Source: Cladophialophora immunda
Taxonomy: Eukaryota; Ascomycota; Eurotiomycetes; Chaetothyriales; Herpotrichiellaceae
Direction: 5' to 3'
Length of the DNA stretch: 64,000 nucleotides
NCBI RefSeq assembly: GCF_000835495.1
Contig: NW_015622543.1
Span: 2,947,212-3,011,211 of the forward strand
Shown here: one piece after another, positions 43,405 through 55,061 of the stretch
Numbering within the stretch: position 1 is the stretch's first letter
Layout: each line of letters starts with the position of its first letter
The notes under the pieces: model-generated
The model's database searches: none
What the model was told of the DNA's origin: nothing
Seen by the model: only the letters and a program-made list of their open reading frames with translations
Position numbers and translations under genes: made by a program

Positions 43405-44516
43405 TCATCGCCGCCATTTGGATACAGCATCGCTTTCGACTCCGGTAAGTCGTTCGTACACTTTGCTCCAAATCCCCGGAGTCACATCTCTCGCTGCTCT
43501 GCCGCCCGCCGATTCAGGCCGTACATAGAATTGAGTCGGGTTCGGTCTCAGCAAGCCACCACGTTCCACCATCGGTCCAATCCATTCAAAGCTAACAGGC
43601 CGAAAGAGACTTTTAATCGGTCTTGTGTTGGCGATCCTCAACGTAACGACGTCAGTGATGGTGAATGATCGCATAAATCTCAGGTCGAGTGTGGCATCTC
43701 CAGGGAGGCTTTTCGCATACGCCATTGCCACTTTGGGGGATGTTTGAGCCGACGCCGGAAGTCGAAGAAAGACCTCCGTCACCATTGGCCTCAATGCCCA
43801 GTTTACGAAAATGAACGGCATCAAGCCCGCGAGCCATACTGCGGAAATCAAGATCAGCAAGCTGACACTGCGCGACGAGGGAACACTCACTGCCGGCCAC
43901 GGTCCACAATGAACTCCCATTGATCCAGTGCGCTGGAGCCACTATGACGGTGACAAAGGTGAGGGCGGCAATCGTGGTGAAACGGAGGAAGGTGAGCATA
44001 TATATCCTTCCGTTGCCGGCACTGTATATGCGTAATCTCTTCTTATACACTGCACCCAGTCAGTGTATATTCTCCCACCGCACGTTGAACGAGAGACGCA
44101 CCCTTTGGTTCAGGCCGAGGAGGTAGTCTTCTTGTCAATTGCTCAATATGGAGCCGTTCTTTGGGGGACAGTGTCAAATTTGGAGCGATCTCAGCCTTCG
44201 GGATGACCTTGAAAGGGACCTCAACCTTGCGGCCTGTGTCGAGAGACTTTTCCTGCTCTTCCTGAGGTACAAGCTCCTTGGTCTCTGGCGCACTCGGGGC
44301 TGGAGGTATCGACGGTCGAGCGAGATTCGTTTTCTGGGCCCGCAGCTGGCTGTGGGCAACTTGAATGGGAACATTGTCGCTTTTCGAACGCTGGGAACTT
44401 TTTAGCCTTTGGTGCAATGTGCTGAATTGAGTCCTTCTGGAGGCAGCATACTGCCTAGAGCAAGATTGAAAGGCATGGCGGATTTCGGCCACCAGGGCTG
44501 GTGGCAGGCTTCTCAT
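43405..44516 (-). CDS. Probable mitochondrial two-TM membrane protein (TMEM186/TMEM223-like)
   Basis: Three exons on the minus strand, 44102-44516, 43891-44049 and 43405-43838, give 335 residues; both introns are 52 nt. The ATG at 44516 gives an N-terminus rich in Arg/Ser/Gln with few acids, suitable as a mitochondrial presequence. After a polar Pro-rich linker comes VYKKRLRIYSAGNGRIYMLT leading into TM1 (about 155-180), then WLAGLMPFIFVNWALRP as TM2. A soluble C-terminal domain follows, ending in TQFYVRPESAGG and VSKWRR. The arrangement of a short YSAGNGR-type motif before paired TMs recalls the TMEM70/186/223 group of inner-membrane assembly factors, but the match is weak. Function not established. 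Confidence 0.65.
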
Positions 44517-44755
44517 CTGTCTCGGTAGCGACAAGCTTCAGTCCTTAACCCTTGTAGAATTTGCGAGACGCGGTTGCGACGCCGCATTGAAGTTGGAGAT
44601 CCGCATCGCGTCCTGCGGCGGAAACTGCGCCGAGAATTGAAACATGACCACCTCGCCCAATGTCCTCTCCTTCCAGCAAGAGACCCCTCCGCGATGCTTT
44701 CCAGATATTTTGATAATGTCTAGATGAACGTGCCCCTTCTGTCCTTCCTCTTAAA

Positions 44756-45919
44756 ATGCGGTGCTGGGCGCTGACATGGCTCTCGACTGTGATATCATTG
44801 ATATCTCTATGGTCAGGGGTTCTCGCATATATCCCACTCTCGGATGAAACCCTTCAACACGGTCTCCCCCGACCAGACACCAGCGACTTCGATATACGCA
44901 CCGGCAATCTTCTAGCGCCGATATTGATCCCTCGAGTCCCCGGCACAGAAGGCTCCAAAAAGGTCCTCCAGCATTTTGTCGATTTCTTCCACACCTCCTT
45001 GCCGGACTGGTCATTGTCTTTCCAGAATTCGACGTCAAAGACACCTACCCACGGAGATACCGAGGTGCCGTTTGTGAATCTGATTGCCACTCGGGATCCC
45101 CCGTGGTCGCAGTCCGGCGATGTTGGACGCTTGACCCTGGTTGCCCATTACGACTCAAAGTACCAGCCAGATGGATTTATTGGTGCAACAGACTCAGCGG
45201 CACCGTGTGCCATGATCATGCATGCCATCAGATCCATTGATGCTGCTCTGGCAAAGAAGTGGACCACGATGCAAGAGCAGGGGTTTACTGATCCTGACTT
45301 CGAGGAGCAAAAGGGGATCCAGGTACTGTTTCTCGACGGTGAAGAGGCTTTTTTCAGCTGGACAGCGACCGACAGTATATACGGAGCGAGATCGCTTGCC
45401 GAAGAGTGGGAGCACACCATGCACGCAGCCACGAGTATATACAAAAACTATCTCGACTCTATCGAACTGTTTGTTCTACTCGATCTCCTCGGCTCCCCAG
45501 AAGACCTTCCGATCCCTTCCTGGCAGCACACTTCCCATTGGTCATATGTCAAAATGGCCGAAGCCGAGCAACGACTTCGCAAACTGGGCATGTTCCGCAG
45601 TAACCCATCGCGCACTTGGCTGCCCGAAAAGGATAAAAAGGAGACTGATAGATTCGGCAGCTATGTCATGCAAGACGACCATATCCCTTTCATTGACCGG
45701 GGTGTCCAAGTTTTACATCTCATCCCAGGCCGGTTTCCTTCCGTCTGGCACACTATGAGGGATGATGGCGAGCATCTAGACATTCCCACGGTTGAAGACT
45801 GGGCTCTCCTTACTACTGTGTTTGCGGCTGAATATATGGAGCTTGAGGGCTTCTTCGAGGGCTCGGCAACGAAACATGTCAAGAGGCATGACGGTTCTAC
45901 AAGTAAGGATGAATTATAG
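44756..45919 (+). CDS. Glutaminyl-peptide cyclotransferase (M28 fold) ending in KDEL
   Basis: 387 residues, one exon. Residues 1-24 form a signal peptide (hydrophobic LSTVISLISLWSGVLA). The M28-type single-zinc site is present: Asp146 in GATDSAAPC, Glu196/Glu197 in LDGEEAF and His332 in SVWHTMRDD, matching the zinc ligands and catalytic glutamate of animal glutaminyl cyclase. Reaction: cyclisation of N-terminal Gln to pyroglutamate with release of ammonia, in the secretory pathway. The protein ends exactly in KDEL before the stop (45917-45919), an ER-retrieval signal. A GTAAGG string overlaps that end and could be a splice donor to an unseen exon, which would remove the KDEL. Confidence 0.9.
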   Translation: MRCWALTWLSTVISLISLWSGVLAYIPLSDETLQHGLPRPDTSDFDIRTGNLLAPILIPRVPGTEGSKKVLQHFVDFFHTSLPDWSLSFQNSTSKTPTHGDTEVPFVNLIATRDPPWSQSGDVGRLTLVAHYDSKYQPDGFIGATDSAAPCAMIMHAIRSIDAALAKKWTTMQEQGFTDPDFEEQKGIQVLFLDGEEAFFSWTATDSIYGARSLAEEWEHTMHAATSIYKNYLDSIELFVLLDLLGSPEDLPIPSWQHTSHWSYVKMAEAEQRLRKLGMFRSNPSRTWLPEKDKKETDRFGSYVMQDDHIPFIDRGVQVLHLIPGRFPSVWHTMRDDGEHLDIPTVEDWALLTTVFAAEYMELEGFFEGSATKHVKRHDGSTSKDEL

Positions 45920-47888
45920 CCACCTTTATTGCCAGCGTCGATGGTCTGACTTATGGACTTAGAAGGCTGAGCGCATCTGGGCAGAGCAGCCAGCGACTTT
46001 CCGATGTTGGGATCAGCAGCTCCCGGCCGTGTTCCCATCCATTGTTTGCCGGTTACAGAGAGCGACCAGCGGACAATGCACGATGGCGCTAGATGCTGAT
46101 TCAGATGCTTAAAGTCTGCCTTCGAGAGGCGCCTCGCCTCTGGCCGAGAGATGGCGGAAGCCCCGGCCCGTACAGGTAGAGATTGCGGGAGTGAGTGTTG
46201 CGAACGCTGTGCCCCGAAGGGCAGCTCAGCCACGGCCGATAGAGCGCAGTGTCTGGACTCTTTTCTGAGTAACCGCCAAAGGTTCATTTGAACAGGACCC
46301 TTTCTGCTGCCAGTCCACTGTCGCAAGAGCAGAGGAGGGAAAGGCCACCAACAAAGACGGCTGTGAAGAGGATTCGCCTTTATAGAGGCTGCTCTCGAAA
46401 GACATCACGTGACCTGCAGCCTTCTGCGCCCGATTTCTTGGGGGCAGAGGCTGTAGTTCTGATGCTTCCACCACTTGGCCATTGGATTTCTATAAGTGCA
46501 AGCCATTTTGCGACGGAGAGTTGATGGAATACTTGCCGCACTCTGTGTCAGACGACCACTCAGCGAGATGTAACCATAGACGCCATGGTTGGGCGTGTCT
46601 TTGCATCAAGCAAGATGTACGAGGTACACGCTTTCCTCTCTCGGACGCCTTCCTGTTTCAACCTGTTAAACAGAGCCTTTCACTCTACGGCCTCCTTTAT
46701 ACTTTATTCGTCTATACGCCTGCCTTTGGAGCTACGGCTGCCTCTCAAAGCACGCTTTCCTCTTCCATCCATGCCTTCCCATGTATATCAATGGCCTCGA
46801 TCTTCCCCACGGCTTCGCTTCCATACGCAATTTCATACCTTACGCTTTCCTCTCACGGACGCCTTCCCTTTCGGTCCACTCTTTGTCTGGACACCACGCT
46901 TTTGTCTCTTGCTTCTTACTCTTTTCGTTACGGATTCCCCATATCAATATGCCCCCCCCCCCTTAGGAACGCTTTCCTTATATGTCTCTCTTCCCACCGC
47001 TGCCCCCAAATTTGACCCGTGCGGTTCAGCTTTACGCCTTCCTTGTGAGAACGGGTGTTTCTCTATTGGCGACCAAGTTGGACGCCCACGCCCTGCTACG
47101 CTCTGCGGCGCTATCCCCACGCCTTCCCCTTTCACAACGCCTTCCTCTTTCGATGTGGTTTGCGCTACTGGCTCTGTGGCTTGAGCCTTTCTCTCCTAGC
47201 TTCCTCGCGCCTCTCACTCGTCCTTCTCATGGGTGAACCGAGTCCCAGGCCTCTCTCTGCTTGTCAAGCCGCGTATGTGTTGCATAGGGGTGGCACAGGT
47301 GTGACCTATGAATCCGGTACCTATCTATCACTGCTCTAGCCGTCCACCCCCACGATGCTCCACGATGCTCCGCTGGCCTGATCGACCCCAAGCCGTGCCG
47401 CTCATCCGAAGGACTCTTGCCCTGACTCTCCTCGACATCAGAAGTCTCCTTGTTCGCGGCGGAGTTACTCCATGGACGCACCACCCCCAGGGAGAGGAAA
47501 GGGCATGCTGTCGGGGAACAGGAAAGACAAGCAGCTGCTCACCAGACACAGCGTCGCTCCAGCACAAGCCCCAGCCAAGACTCCATGGATAAATAGATTT
47601 TGCCATATCAGATCATATCATCATTAAATAGATAGGAGCTTCCATGCGAAAGATCCGAGAAGGCTATGAGTAACTCAAAATTGAAACGCCCCCGACCGTG
47701 ACCCTACCGTGCCGTGCCATGCCGTTTCTTTTGAAACCCCTTTTTGTCTATTATGTACGTTTGGTGCAGCCGCTCGTGTCTGCGACCATGGCCCTCATGA
47801 AGCGAGGAACGCAGAGAATCTCCCAATGATCAACTTTTCACCCCTCCCCTTTCCGGGCGATGTTTCTTGACTCGGTTCTATTTGCGGA
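45920..47888. other. Gene-free pyrimidine-rich region, about 2 kb
   Basis: It separates the 3' ends of the glutaminyl cyclase and ABC transporter genes. Overlapping frames in all three plus-strand phases between 46480 and 47240 come from CT-rich, stop-poor sequence, not from coding. It contains the recurring ACGCYTTCC motif and a C-tract near 46952-46963. Confidence 0.5.
46628..47147 (+). repeat. Dispersed ACGC(T/C)TTCC motif array
   Basis: ACGCTTTCC or ACGCCTTCC occurs at about eight places over 520 bp (for example near 46628, 46645, 46753, 46842, 46857, 46969, 47034, 47119 and 47136; the one at 47034 is continued on the next line). Spacing is irregular (17-110 bp). The surrounding sequence is CT-rich. 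It looks like a heavily decayed repeat or a composition-driven array; purpose unknown. Confidence 0.45.
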
Positions 47889-50800
47889 TCAGATCCCCCA
47901 TCCAGCCTCCGAGTCGTCGTCCTCGTTCCTCCCACTACTGGCGCTCGCTGTGGCGTCGGTACCGTCGGTGGCAGTGGCATTTGCAGGAGCGCTTCCTCCC
48001 GCTGTGGCTTCACGATCCTCCTCGTGGGCTTGCTGTTGCTCATGTTGCTGTTCTTGCGCCTCCATGCCGACGCCGACGCCGACGCTAATGCCCATGATCC
48101 TCTCCAACTCGGCCCTCTCGCCACTCATCTCCACCATGCCCCGAAACACGCCGCCTTTCTTCCCCATCAGCTCGCGCGGGCCGTCAAACTCGAGCACCTT
48201 GCCCTCGCCCATGACCAGGATCTTGTCAAAGTCCGCGATCGTGCTCAGCCGGTGCGCGATCACGATCAGCGTGCTGTCCGTGAACTCCTCGCGGATGCTC
48301 CGCTGGATCAGGGCGTCCGTCTCCATGTCCACCGCCGAGGTGGCCTCGTCCAAGACCATGATCTTGGGCCGGGAGACGATCGCCCGCGCGAGGCAGAGGA
48401 GCTGTCGCTGGCCCTGCGAGAGGTTCAGGCCGCCTTCGGAGATCTTGGAGGAGAGGCTGCGGAAGATGTTGATGTTCGCCGCCGCCACCGAGGCGTCGTG
48501 CTGATTTGGTATGGGCGTCGCACTCCCGCTGGCCACAGCTGACGAGGAGGCCGTGGTCGATGGAATCAAATGCACCCGTGCCAGCGCCTCCTTCAGTTCC
48601 TTGTCCGTTTGCTGCTCGAACGGATCGAGGTTGCTCCGAACCGTCCCCGAAAAGAGCACGGGGTCCTGTGGAATGATCGCCAGCCTCGAACGCAAGTCAT
48701 ACAGCTTAATCTTGGAAATGTCCACTCCGTCAATGTAGATAGTCCCGCTGCGAGCCTCGAGAAATCGGAACAATGCAAGCGTAAGTGAAGATTTTCCCGC
48801 GCCCGTGCGTCCAACGACGCCAATCCGTTGATTCTTCGTCACGCTGAACGTCAACCCCTTCAACACTGGTGGAAGGTCAGGGGCGTAGCCAACTACCAGA
48901 TCGTTGACCTCGAGATTTCCCTCAGTGGGCCACGCCGCCGGTGCGTCCACGCCTCCTTGATTCTCCGTCGTGATGTTACTGTATTCCACGATTCTCTCCG
49001 TGGCGTTCATGTCCAATTCTACATTCGAGTACTGTCGTAGGAACCAGATGACGCCTTCGCTCATTCCAAGGGCGAAACTCAAGGCAAATCCCGCGAGACT
49101 CGAGTCGATGCTCGTGATGGAGACAATCAGGGCCGCGGTGATGGCGGCGAAGACGGCACCGACCATATTCAGCCGCAATCCCATCCATCGGTTGAACAAC
49201 CAGAGATGCCAGTATGCGCGACAATGTCGGTCGATTTTGGCGTACATCTTGTCGAGATATGCGTCTGACTTGTCGAACGCACGGATTGTCCCAATGCCCA
49301 TGAGCACCGAGCCGAACTGCTCGAAGACGGGAGACTTAGCGTTGCTTTCCAGTCTCTTTACCTCGCGGGCACCAGCGAGATAGCGAAGTGCGTAATACAT
49401 GGAAATCGAGAGAAGTCCGACTGCAAAGACGATCATGAATGGCGACACGAATAATCCAGCAATCACGACTGACAGGACGTGCATCATGTTGTGGAGCATA
49501 AAGGCCAAGTCCATCGCTATGCGCGAATCGAGCATGTTGAAGTCGGACGTGAAGCGGTTGAGAATACGTCCGACTGGCACAGTATCGAGCCAGCGTAGAG
49601 GAGCACGTAGAACAGCAAAGGCAAGCCCTTCAAATAATACTTTGGACGCGCGAATCGAGGCGATGAAGACAAGGAGGTATCGAACTGTCCCGATCAGCCA
49701 GGCGACAAGAGAGATGCCAAGGTAGACACCCAGGTAGTATCGAAGGTTTGGATCGATAGTCGCAGCAGAGTACCGGGAATGGAGGTCGTGATAGACGCTG
49801 GTTAGAGATTGCGAGATCAGCCTCTGGGGGAGAATATGCTCCGTTTCCGTGCGGTATGATCTCGTCCACACGCTGATCCAGTACGACCTCCCCAGATAGA
49901 CGGCTACCCACACACCAAAGACGGCCAAGATAAAGAACCAGTAGCCAAACCCGCCGGAGGCCCTGAAGTAGGCTGTGTAGATCTTGTACTTGACTGCGCC
50001 GGTCTCTCGCTTCTCTTCCTCCGTAAATTTCTTTGGCTGGTTGCGGCTCTGCTTCGCGTCGTTGAGGCTCGCACGCGACGGACGCCGCATCAGATTGTCG
50101 CCAACATCACTTAGTGCAGATTTTCGCCTGGAACGACGTGACTGATTGGTGAGAAGTTTCTGGAGACCACCGCCGTCGTCGACTGTGAGGTTTTCGACAG
50201 CTTCCTCTTCCTCGTCCCTCTTTTGCTCTTCTTCGTCTTCTTCCGCAAGGATGGATTTTAATTTCCCGCTGCGCCGCAATTCCTCCGTTTTACCGGCTTG
50301 TTCGATGGTGCCGTTGGATAGCAGGACGCTGTAGTTTGTTTTAGGTAGGCACAGGGCGACATGATGCGTCACTAAAATCCTCGTTCTGTCTTGGCCAAGC
50401 TCTCCCGCAAGGGCTTGCTCGAACAGATGGCGTCCAACGTGGGCGTCCACGGCTGAGAAAATATCGTCCAACACCAGGATACCAGCCCTCGAGTACAAGG
50501 CACGAGCAAATGAGACTCGCCATTTCTGTCCACCACTCAGATTGATCCCGTTTGCGCCAATGTCAGTGAGTTCCCCATCTGGCAACATCTCTAGATCCTT
50601 TGTCAAAGCACATGCATGTAGAACCTTTTGGTAACGGTCGTTGTCTAGAGGGAGTCCAAAAAGGATGTTGTCTCTGATGGTAGCGTTCTCGATCCAGGGG
50701 ATCTGAGCGACAAAGGCAATAGAAGACTCAACCACCCAGTTACTTCTGTTTGCACGCGAGTCATATCGTTGCGCGGCCGGCGGCGCTCTAGGGACGAAAA

Positions 50801-52931
50801 CTTCGCCTCCAAGGACTTCAGCCTCGCCGATGATGGAGGCAAGGAGCAAGCTCTTTCCAGACCCTGTACGGCCCGAAATGACGCTCAACTCGTTCTTGGG
50901 GAAGGCAAGGTTCAAGTTGCGCAAAGAAAATTGGTTCTCTTCGTTCTCTGGATTGTCCGACGGCCAGGAGACTGTGGCGTCTTTGAATACCACGGTATCG
51001 CCAGATTTGGTGCTGTCGATCCGTTCAGGGGCGTCAAGGTATTCTTGAACTCGATTTGCCGACACTATAGCATCGAGAAGGTCTGTTATCATTTCTGGAA
51101 TGACAGCCAACGTCATTTCAATGGCTTCGAAGACGGAAATGGTCGTAAAAGCCACCGACGCAGTCAATTGCTTGTAGATCAACACATATGTTGTCAGTGA
51201 AACGGCCGCCAGCATGACGGGCCCAAAAATCCAGATGCTGATCAGTGTGGTGTCATAGACAAACACTTGCCACTGCGTCTTCAACTCCCTCCTTCGGGTT
51301 TCGAGGATCTTTTCGTACCAGTCCCTCTCAAGGGCACTGAACTTGATTTGACGGATGCCTTGCAGAGCTTCAGTCACTACTGCCATCTTCTGGTCACGAT
51401 ATTTCATCAGGTCGTCTTGAGCAGTGGCATATCGCTTGGCAGCTATGATGTTGATGGGCGTGATCAGCGCGGGAGCCGCCAGTCCAGCAAGCAACGGGAT
51501 CGGCCCAATCAGCCTTGACAAGAAGCCGATGGCAAAAATCAATTTGATGGCAGATCCGAGAAAGATGTAGTTGAACGTCGCAAAATCCGAGATCCGTTTC
51601 GAGTCGACCCCGACCAAGTTAATGGTGCTTTGCTTCGACTTCTGAAAGTCTCCATCTTCGTCCTCTTCAGGAGTTCGATCTTCTCCCTTGTGGCCGGCGT
51701 CAATGTTGACCACGACTTCGCCATTCAAATTGCCATTGGCCTCTTCCTCTTCCTCTTCCTGCTTCTTGCCTGTGCCTTTCACGTCCTTTCGTCGAATAGC
51801 TTTTCCAAACACGACGGCAGACAACTGTTCGTAGATTGGGACGCCGATCCTCATGAACGTGACAAAGAACATCCAAGCCTCGAGCCAGGAGGAAAAGGTA
51901 ATGGATAAACCGAGGCCGATCGCCAAGAGCCATGACGTGAGCGCAACATTCTCGCCTTCATCTCTCGCTTCCAGCGCTTTGAGAATGAAGTAGAGGGCCA
52001 CTTGGGGCAGGAAATCCGTGATTGAACACGTTGCTTGCATCACCCATTGCTGAATGAAGGCCCACTTGTGCGACCAAAAGAGGGTCTTCCAGAGTTTGTC
52101 TTTGCGGCCGACGGCCTCAAACTTGGCTCGTAGTTCCCGAGAACGAGTATCGTGATCAATTTCGTAGAGATCATCGTAGTCTAGGCCCTTGTTCTTGGCC
52201 GCAAAAGACAGGATCGCTGAGGCCCAGGAGAAGGTGAGCTTGGATAGGGCAGAAACGGTGTTTTGTCGGTCGACCGGTTTGTCATTCCAATAAACGTCAG
52301 GCCGCCGAGGAATCGACAGTGCGGCAAAGGAAAGGATGATCCCGCAGATGAATTGCACAAGGGATAGGGTGAGATGGGCGTTGCGCGGCAGCGGGGTGAC
52401 TTTCGATTGCCACAAGGATACATTCTCCACCGCTACAGCGATGGCAGTGAGTAAGCTTGAGAAAGCTGTAAAGATCCCAAGACGATAGCGCTGCTTCGAG
52501 GAGGGCGTAATGTAGATGGTGATCGCTTGAAACAAAACCAGCAACTAAAGCATGTCAGACGTTGCGGCTCTCAGTCGCGCGGCATCGACGGCCAGACTTA
52601 CCCAGGTTGCAAATTGGAGCCATTGTTCCAGAGTGAGAGATAGATGCGGACGAGTAGTTGTCAGTACTGCGGTGGCCAAAGCATCAAGGAAAGCAATGGC
52701 GGAAATTATGATTAGTATTAATCGAACGACGAAGTCGGAATATGCTTGTTGAGATTCCTCTGTGGCTTTTCCATCTTTGTCCTCATAACGTCGAGAGAGC
52801 TCTTGATATTGGTCTTTCTTTGCCCGAATGCGAATGAGGACCTGACGAAGTGCTGGGGCCGAAAGGGCGCATACAATAGCGAGACTTGCGATTGAGATGG
52901 CAACCGAAGCTGAGGTGTGATATGCCGTCAT
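47889..52931 (-). CDS. ABCC/MRP-type full-length ABC transporter
   Basis: Two exons on the minus strand, 52602-52931 and 47889-52544 (57-nt intron), give 1661 residues. The N-terminus holds several hydrophobic segments (TMD0). TMD1 is followed by NBD1 with Walker A GRTGSGKS, signature NLSGGQ and Walker B ILVLDDIFSAVDAH. Asp replaces the catalytic Glu here, as is usual in ABCC NBD1. TMD2 and NBD2 follow (GRTGAGKSS, NLSQGQRQ, IMVLDEATSAVD), the latter with a complete catalytic site and an insert of about 40 residues before its signature. Two acidic, disordered linkers occur (an E-rich loop within TMD1 and after NBD1). Expected role: ATP-driven export or vacuolar sequestration of organic anions or drugs. 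Substrate unknown. Confidence 0.92.
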
Positions 52932-53645
52932 GATGGACAGGGCCAATGCAGTCCGATCAGAGAGCTGGGTGTTGGAGGGACATGGCACTTGACACAAGCA
53001 GCGACGAGGATGGAATGGAGGTGTATAAAGGACCTTGTGTCCCGCCTGGAGAAGAGAGAATCTGGAAAAATCGATGCCAGAGGCGGCGGCAGTGCAATAT
53101 TGTGATGTAGTGTAGCGCGGAACCCGGAAGGATGCAACTTCACCAACCACTCCACCTGGTCGCAGTGGTGATGATGCGTAATGGACACCAGAATAGCGTT
53201 TGCTGTGACTGTCGTCAACTGTTCAAGCCGAATTGCAGTGATGAAAAAACAGAATGAGACTCGTATTCGGGAGGTGCAACAAGATTGGGCAGGTCGATAG
53301 CTTGCTCGTTAGTGTGAGCGAGCGAGTGAGAGCTACTCGTCAAGTGCCATGTTCAACTATCTATCTATCTCAATAACCATTGGCAGAGACTCCAATGTAT
53401 CCCTCCCGTCTACCGCTACTGCCTCGCTAGTCGCAGATCCGTGACCCTGCCGAGTCCCCAATGACTCACTCAGATATGCAGTTTGACATGATGCAGCAAA
53501 GAATCACGCATTTGACGATGAAAAAAAAACACACACTATGAGAGGCAGATATACAGAGTATTCATTGACAACTGGTGTGCTACATAGATGCCCAATCAAG
53601 CCCTACTCCTAGATTTCCCATGATTCAATTCGCTTTTGGCCCTTT
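52932..53645. other. ABC transporter promoter and pirin 3' region
   Basis: 714 bp in tandem (leftward) orientation. The ABC reading frame stays open to about 53150 but with no ATG beyond 52931. A short CTAT microsatellite near 53357-53370 and an A-tract near 53520 are the only features. Confidence 0.45.
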
Positions 53646-54671
53646 TTACTCCGAATCAATAACCACAACCTCGGCCTCTGCGTCTCCAATGCTTTCAACC
53701 TTGAGCATGTCACCCGCGTTGACATGACTCACATATGCGCCGTCTCCTTCCTTGAGGATCGCGTCCTCTCGTCCGTCCAGCCGGATCTTGGCCTTTCCAC
53801 CTTTCGTTTCCGGTAGGTGGATGTACACTTTTCGGTCGGATTTGGAGGTGACAAGATCTCCGCCGCCAACCCGGTAATTGAAGGTATTGTTCGTGGGGAT
53901 GATGCCTGCACTAAACACGAGGTCGGCGTGGATGGGGATGGTGCCCTCCTTGGCAGGGATGGCTGCCTTCTCATCCTCCAGTGTCGCATTGGGACCCGCC
54001 TTCAATGGAGTGATGATTGTGACAAAATCTTTCCGCTTATCTTCTTCTGAGAAGGTGCTGGTGTGGTAGATGGGGGGCAAGTTCCTCTTCCACGGCAGCG
54101 CCCAGATCTGGAGGAAGTGCACCCAATCCTTGTTGTGCTCATTGTATTCGCTGTGAGAGATGCCCTTTCCGCCCGTGGTGAACTGCACATCGCCGCGGTG
54201 CAGGCGGAAGAATTTGTCCTTGTCTTGGGATTCTGCGCCCTTCTTTTGCATGGAATCGCGATGGGTCAGTTCGCCCGACAGGACGTAGGAGAAGATTTCG
54301 GCGTTTTGGTGGAAATGTGTCGGGAACCCTTCGCCAGGCATGACGCGATCTTCGTTCAAGACTCGCAGGGACCCGAATTGCGTGTATCTGGGATCATACC
54401 ACCCGGCAAAGGAGAAGGTATGTTTGGTGTCGAGCCAGCCATGGTTGGCTGCGCCCCGGGTCTTGGAGGGGCGGGGGACGATCTTTGCGTGGGATAGGTT
54501 TGACATGGCTGCCTTCAGGACGGTGGCTGCTCTCATGGAATCCTGTGTGGTTTTAGTAGTGTTGTTGTTGGTATTGCTGCTGCTAAGCATCAAGATTGCT
54601 GCGATTGCTGTGAGAAGAGCTGTTGCTGTTATGAAGATGTTGGTTTTTTGATGGGCCAAGTGAGAGAACAT
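53646..54671 (-). CDS. Pirin-family cupin protein with N-terminal hydrophobic segment
   Basis: 341 residues if the first ATG (54671) is used. The pirin N-terminal cupin is clear: FPTHFHQNAEIFSYVLSGEL and GGKGISHSEYN supply metal ligands His119, His121, His173 and Glu175. The C-terminal half is a second cupin (RKVYIHLPET, LKEGDGAYVS). Pirins bind Fe2+; some act as quercetin dioxygenases, others as transcription cofactors. Residues about 11-29 form a hydrophobic segment (NIFITATALLTAIAAILML) that would make this a signal-anchored or mitochondrial form. Inner ATGs at 54536 (M46) and 54506 (M56, start of the canonical pirin fold) are alternatives, and a TATA box lies only 17 bp before the first ATG. 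Divergent from the LigD-type gene. Confidence 0.88.
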   Translation of the reverse strand: MFSHLAHQKTNIFITATALLTAIAAILMLSSSNTNNNTTKTTQDSMRAATVLKAAMSNLSHAKIVPRPSKTRGAANHGWLDTKHTFSFAGWYDPRYTQFGSLRVLNEDRVMPGEGFPTHFHQNAEIFSYVLSGELTHRDSMQKKGAESQDKDKFFRLHRGDVQFTTGGKGISHSEYNEHNKDWVHFLQIWALPWKRNLPPIYHTSTFSEEDKRKDFVTIITPLKAGPNATLEDEKAAIPAKEGTIPIHADLVFSAGIIPTNNTFNYRVGGGDLVTSKSDRKVYIHLPETKGGKAKIRLDGREDAILKEGDGAYVSHVNAGDMLKVESIGDAEAEVVVIDSE

Positions 54672-55061
54672 CGAGTGGGAATGGAACTTATATACTTAGA
54701 CCTGCGTGTTGAATAGAGCATGGTGGACACCTCGAGAACAGCCTCCTGGGCGCATTATAGTAGACTTTGTAAGTCAATGGTCAGGCAAGAAGGAGTAAAC
54801 AGCTTGGGGTAAGCGAGTGGAAGTTGGTTATCCAATCCTTGGGTAAGCGAGAGGGAGACGAGAATGCAAATAGCAGCGAAGGCGCCGCGAACCAACCAGC
54901 TGCAGGCTTTCAGCTCTTTGTCATCAGCGGAATTGCAGCTTGGCAATGACATCATGCGCCGAATGGAGTTCGCTCTGCGGCTTTCCCTTTTTGGACTCCT
55001 CCGACTTCAACGAACCATCTCGCTCGTCACTCGACTGTGAGGTGTTGCGCCGCTGGTGTTA
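54672..55061. other. Divergent promoter, pirin / LigD-type gene
   Basis: 390 bp. It contains the TATA element for the pirin gene at 54688-54694 and no other recognised site. Confidence 0.45.
54688..54694 (-). promoter_or_regulatory. TATA box of the pirin gene
   Basis: TATATAA on the minus strand, 17 bp upstream of the first ATG. The spacing is too short for a normal leader, so either translation starts at an internal ATG or this element is not the functional one. Confidence 0.45.

Noticed and set aside
46482..47236. Overlapping open frames of 60-199 codons in all plus-strand phases
   Set aside because: Several phases are open at once because the DNA is CT-rich and stop-poor; no domain or codon-phase signal favours one.
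52932..53150. N-terminal extension of the ABC transporter to 53150
   Set aside because: No ATG in frame beyond 52931, and the extra residues are not hydrophobic as expected for TMD0.
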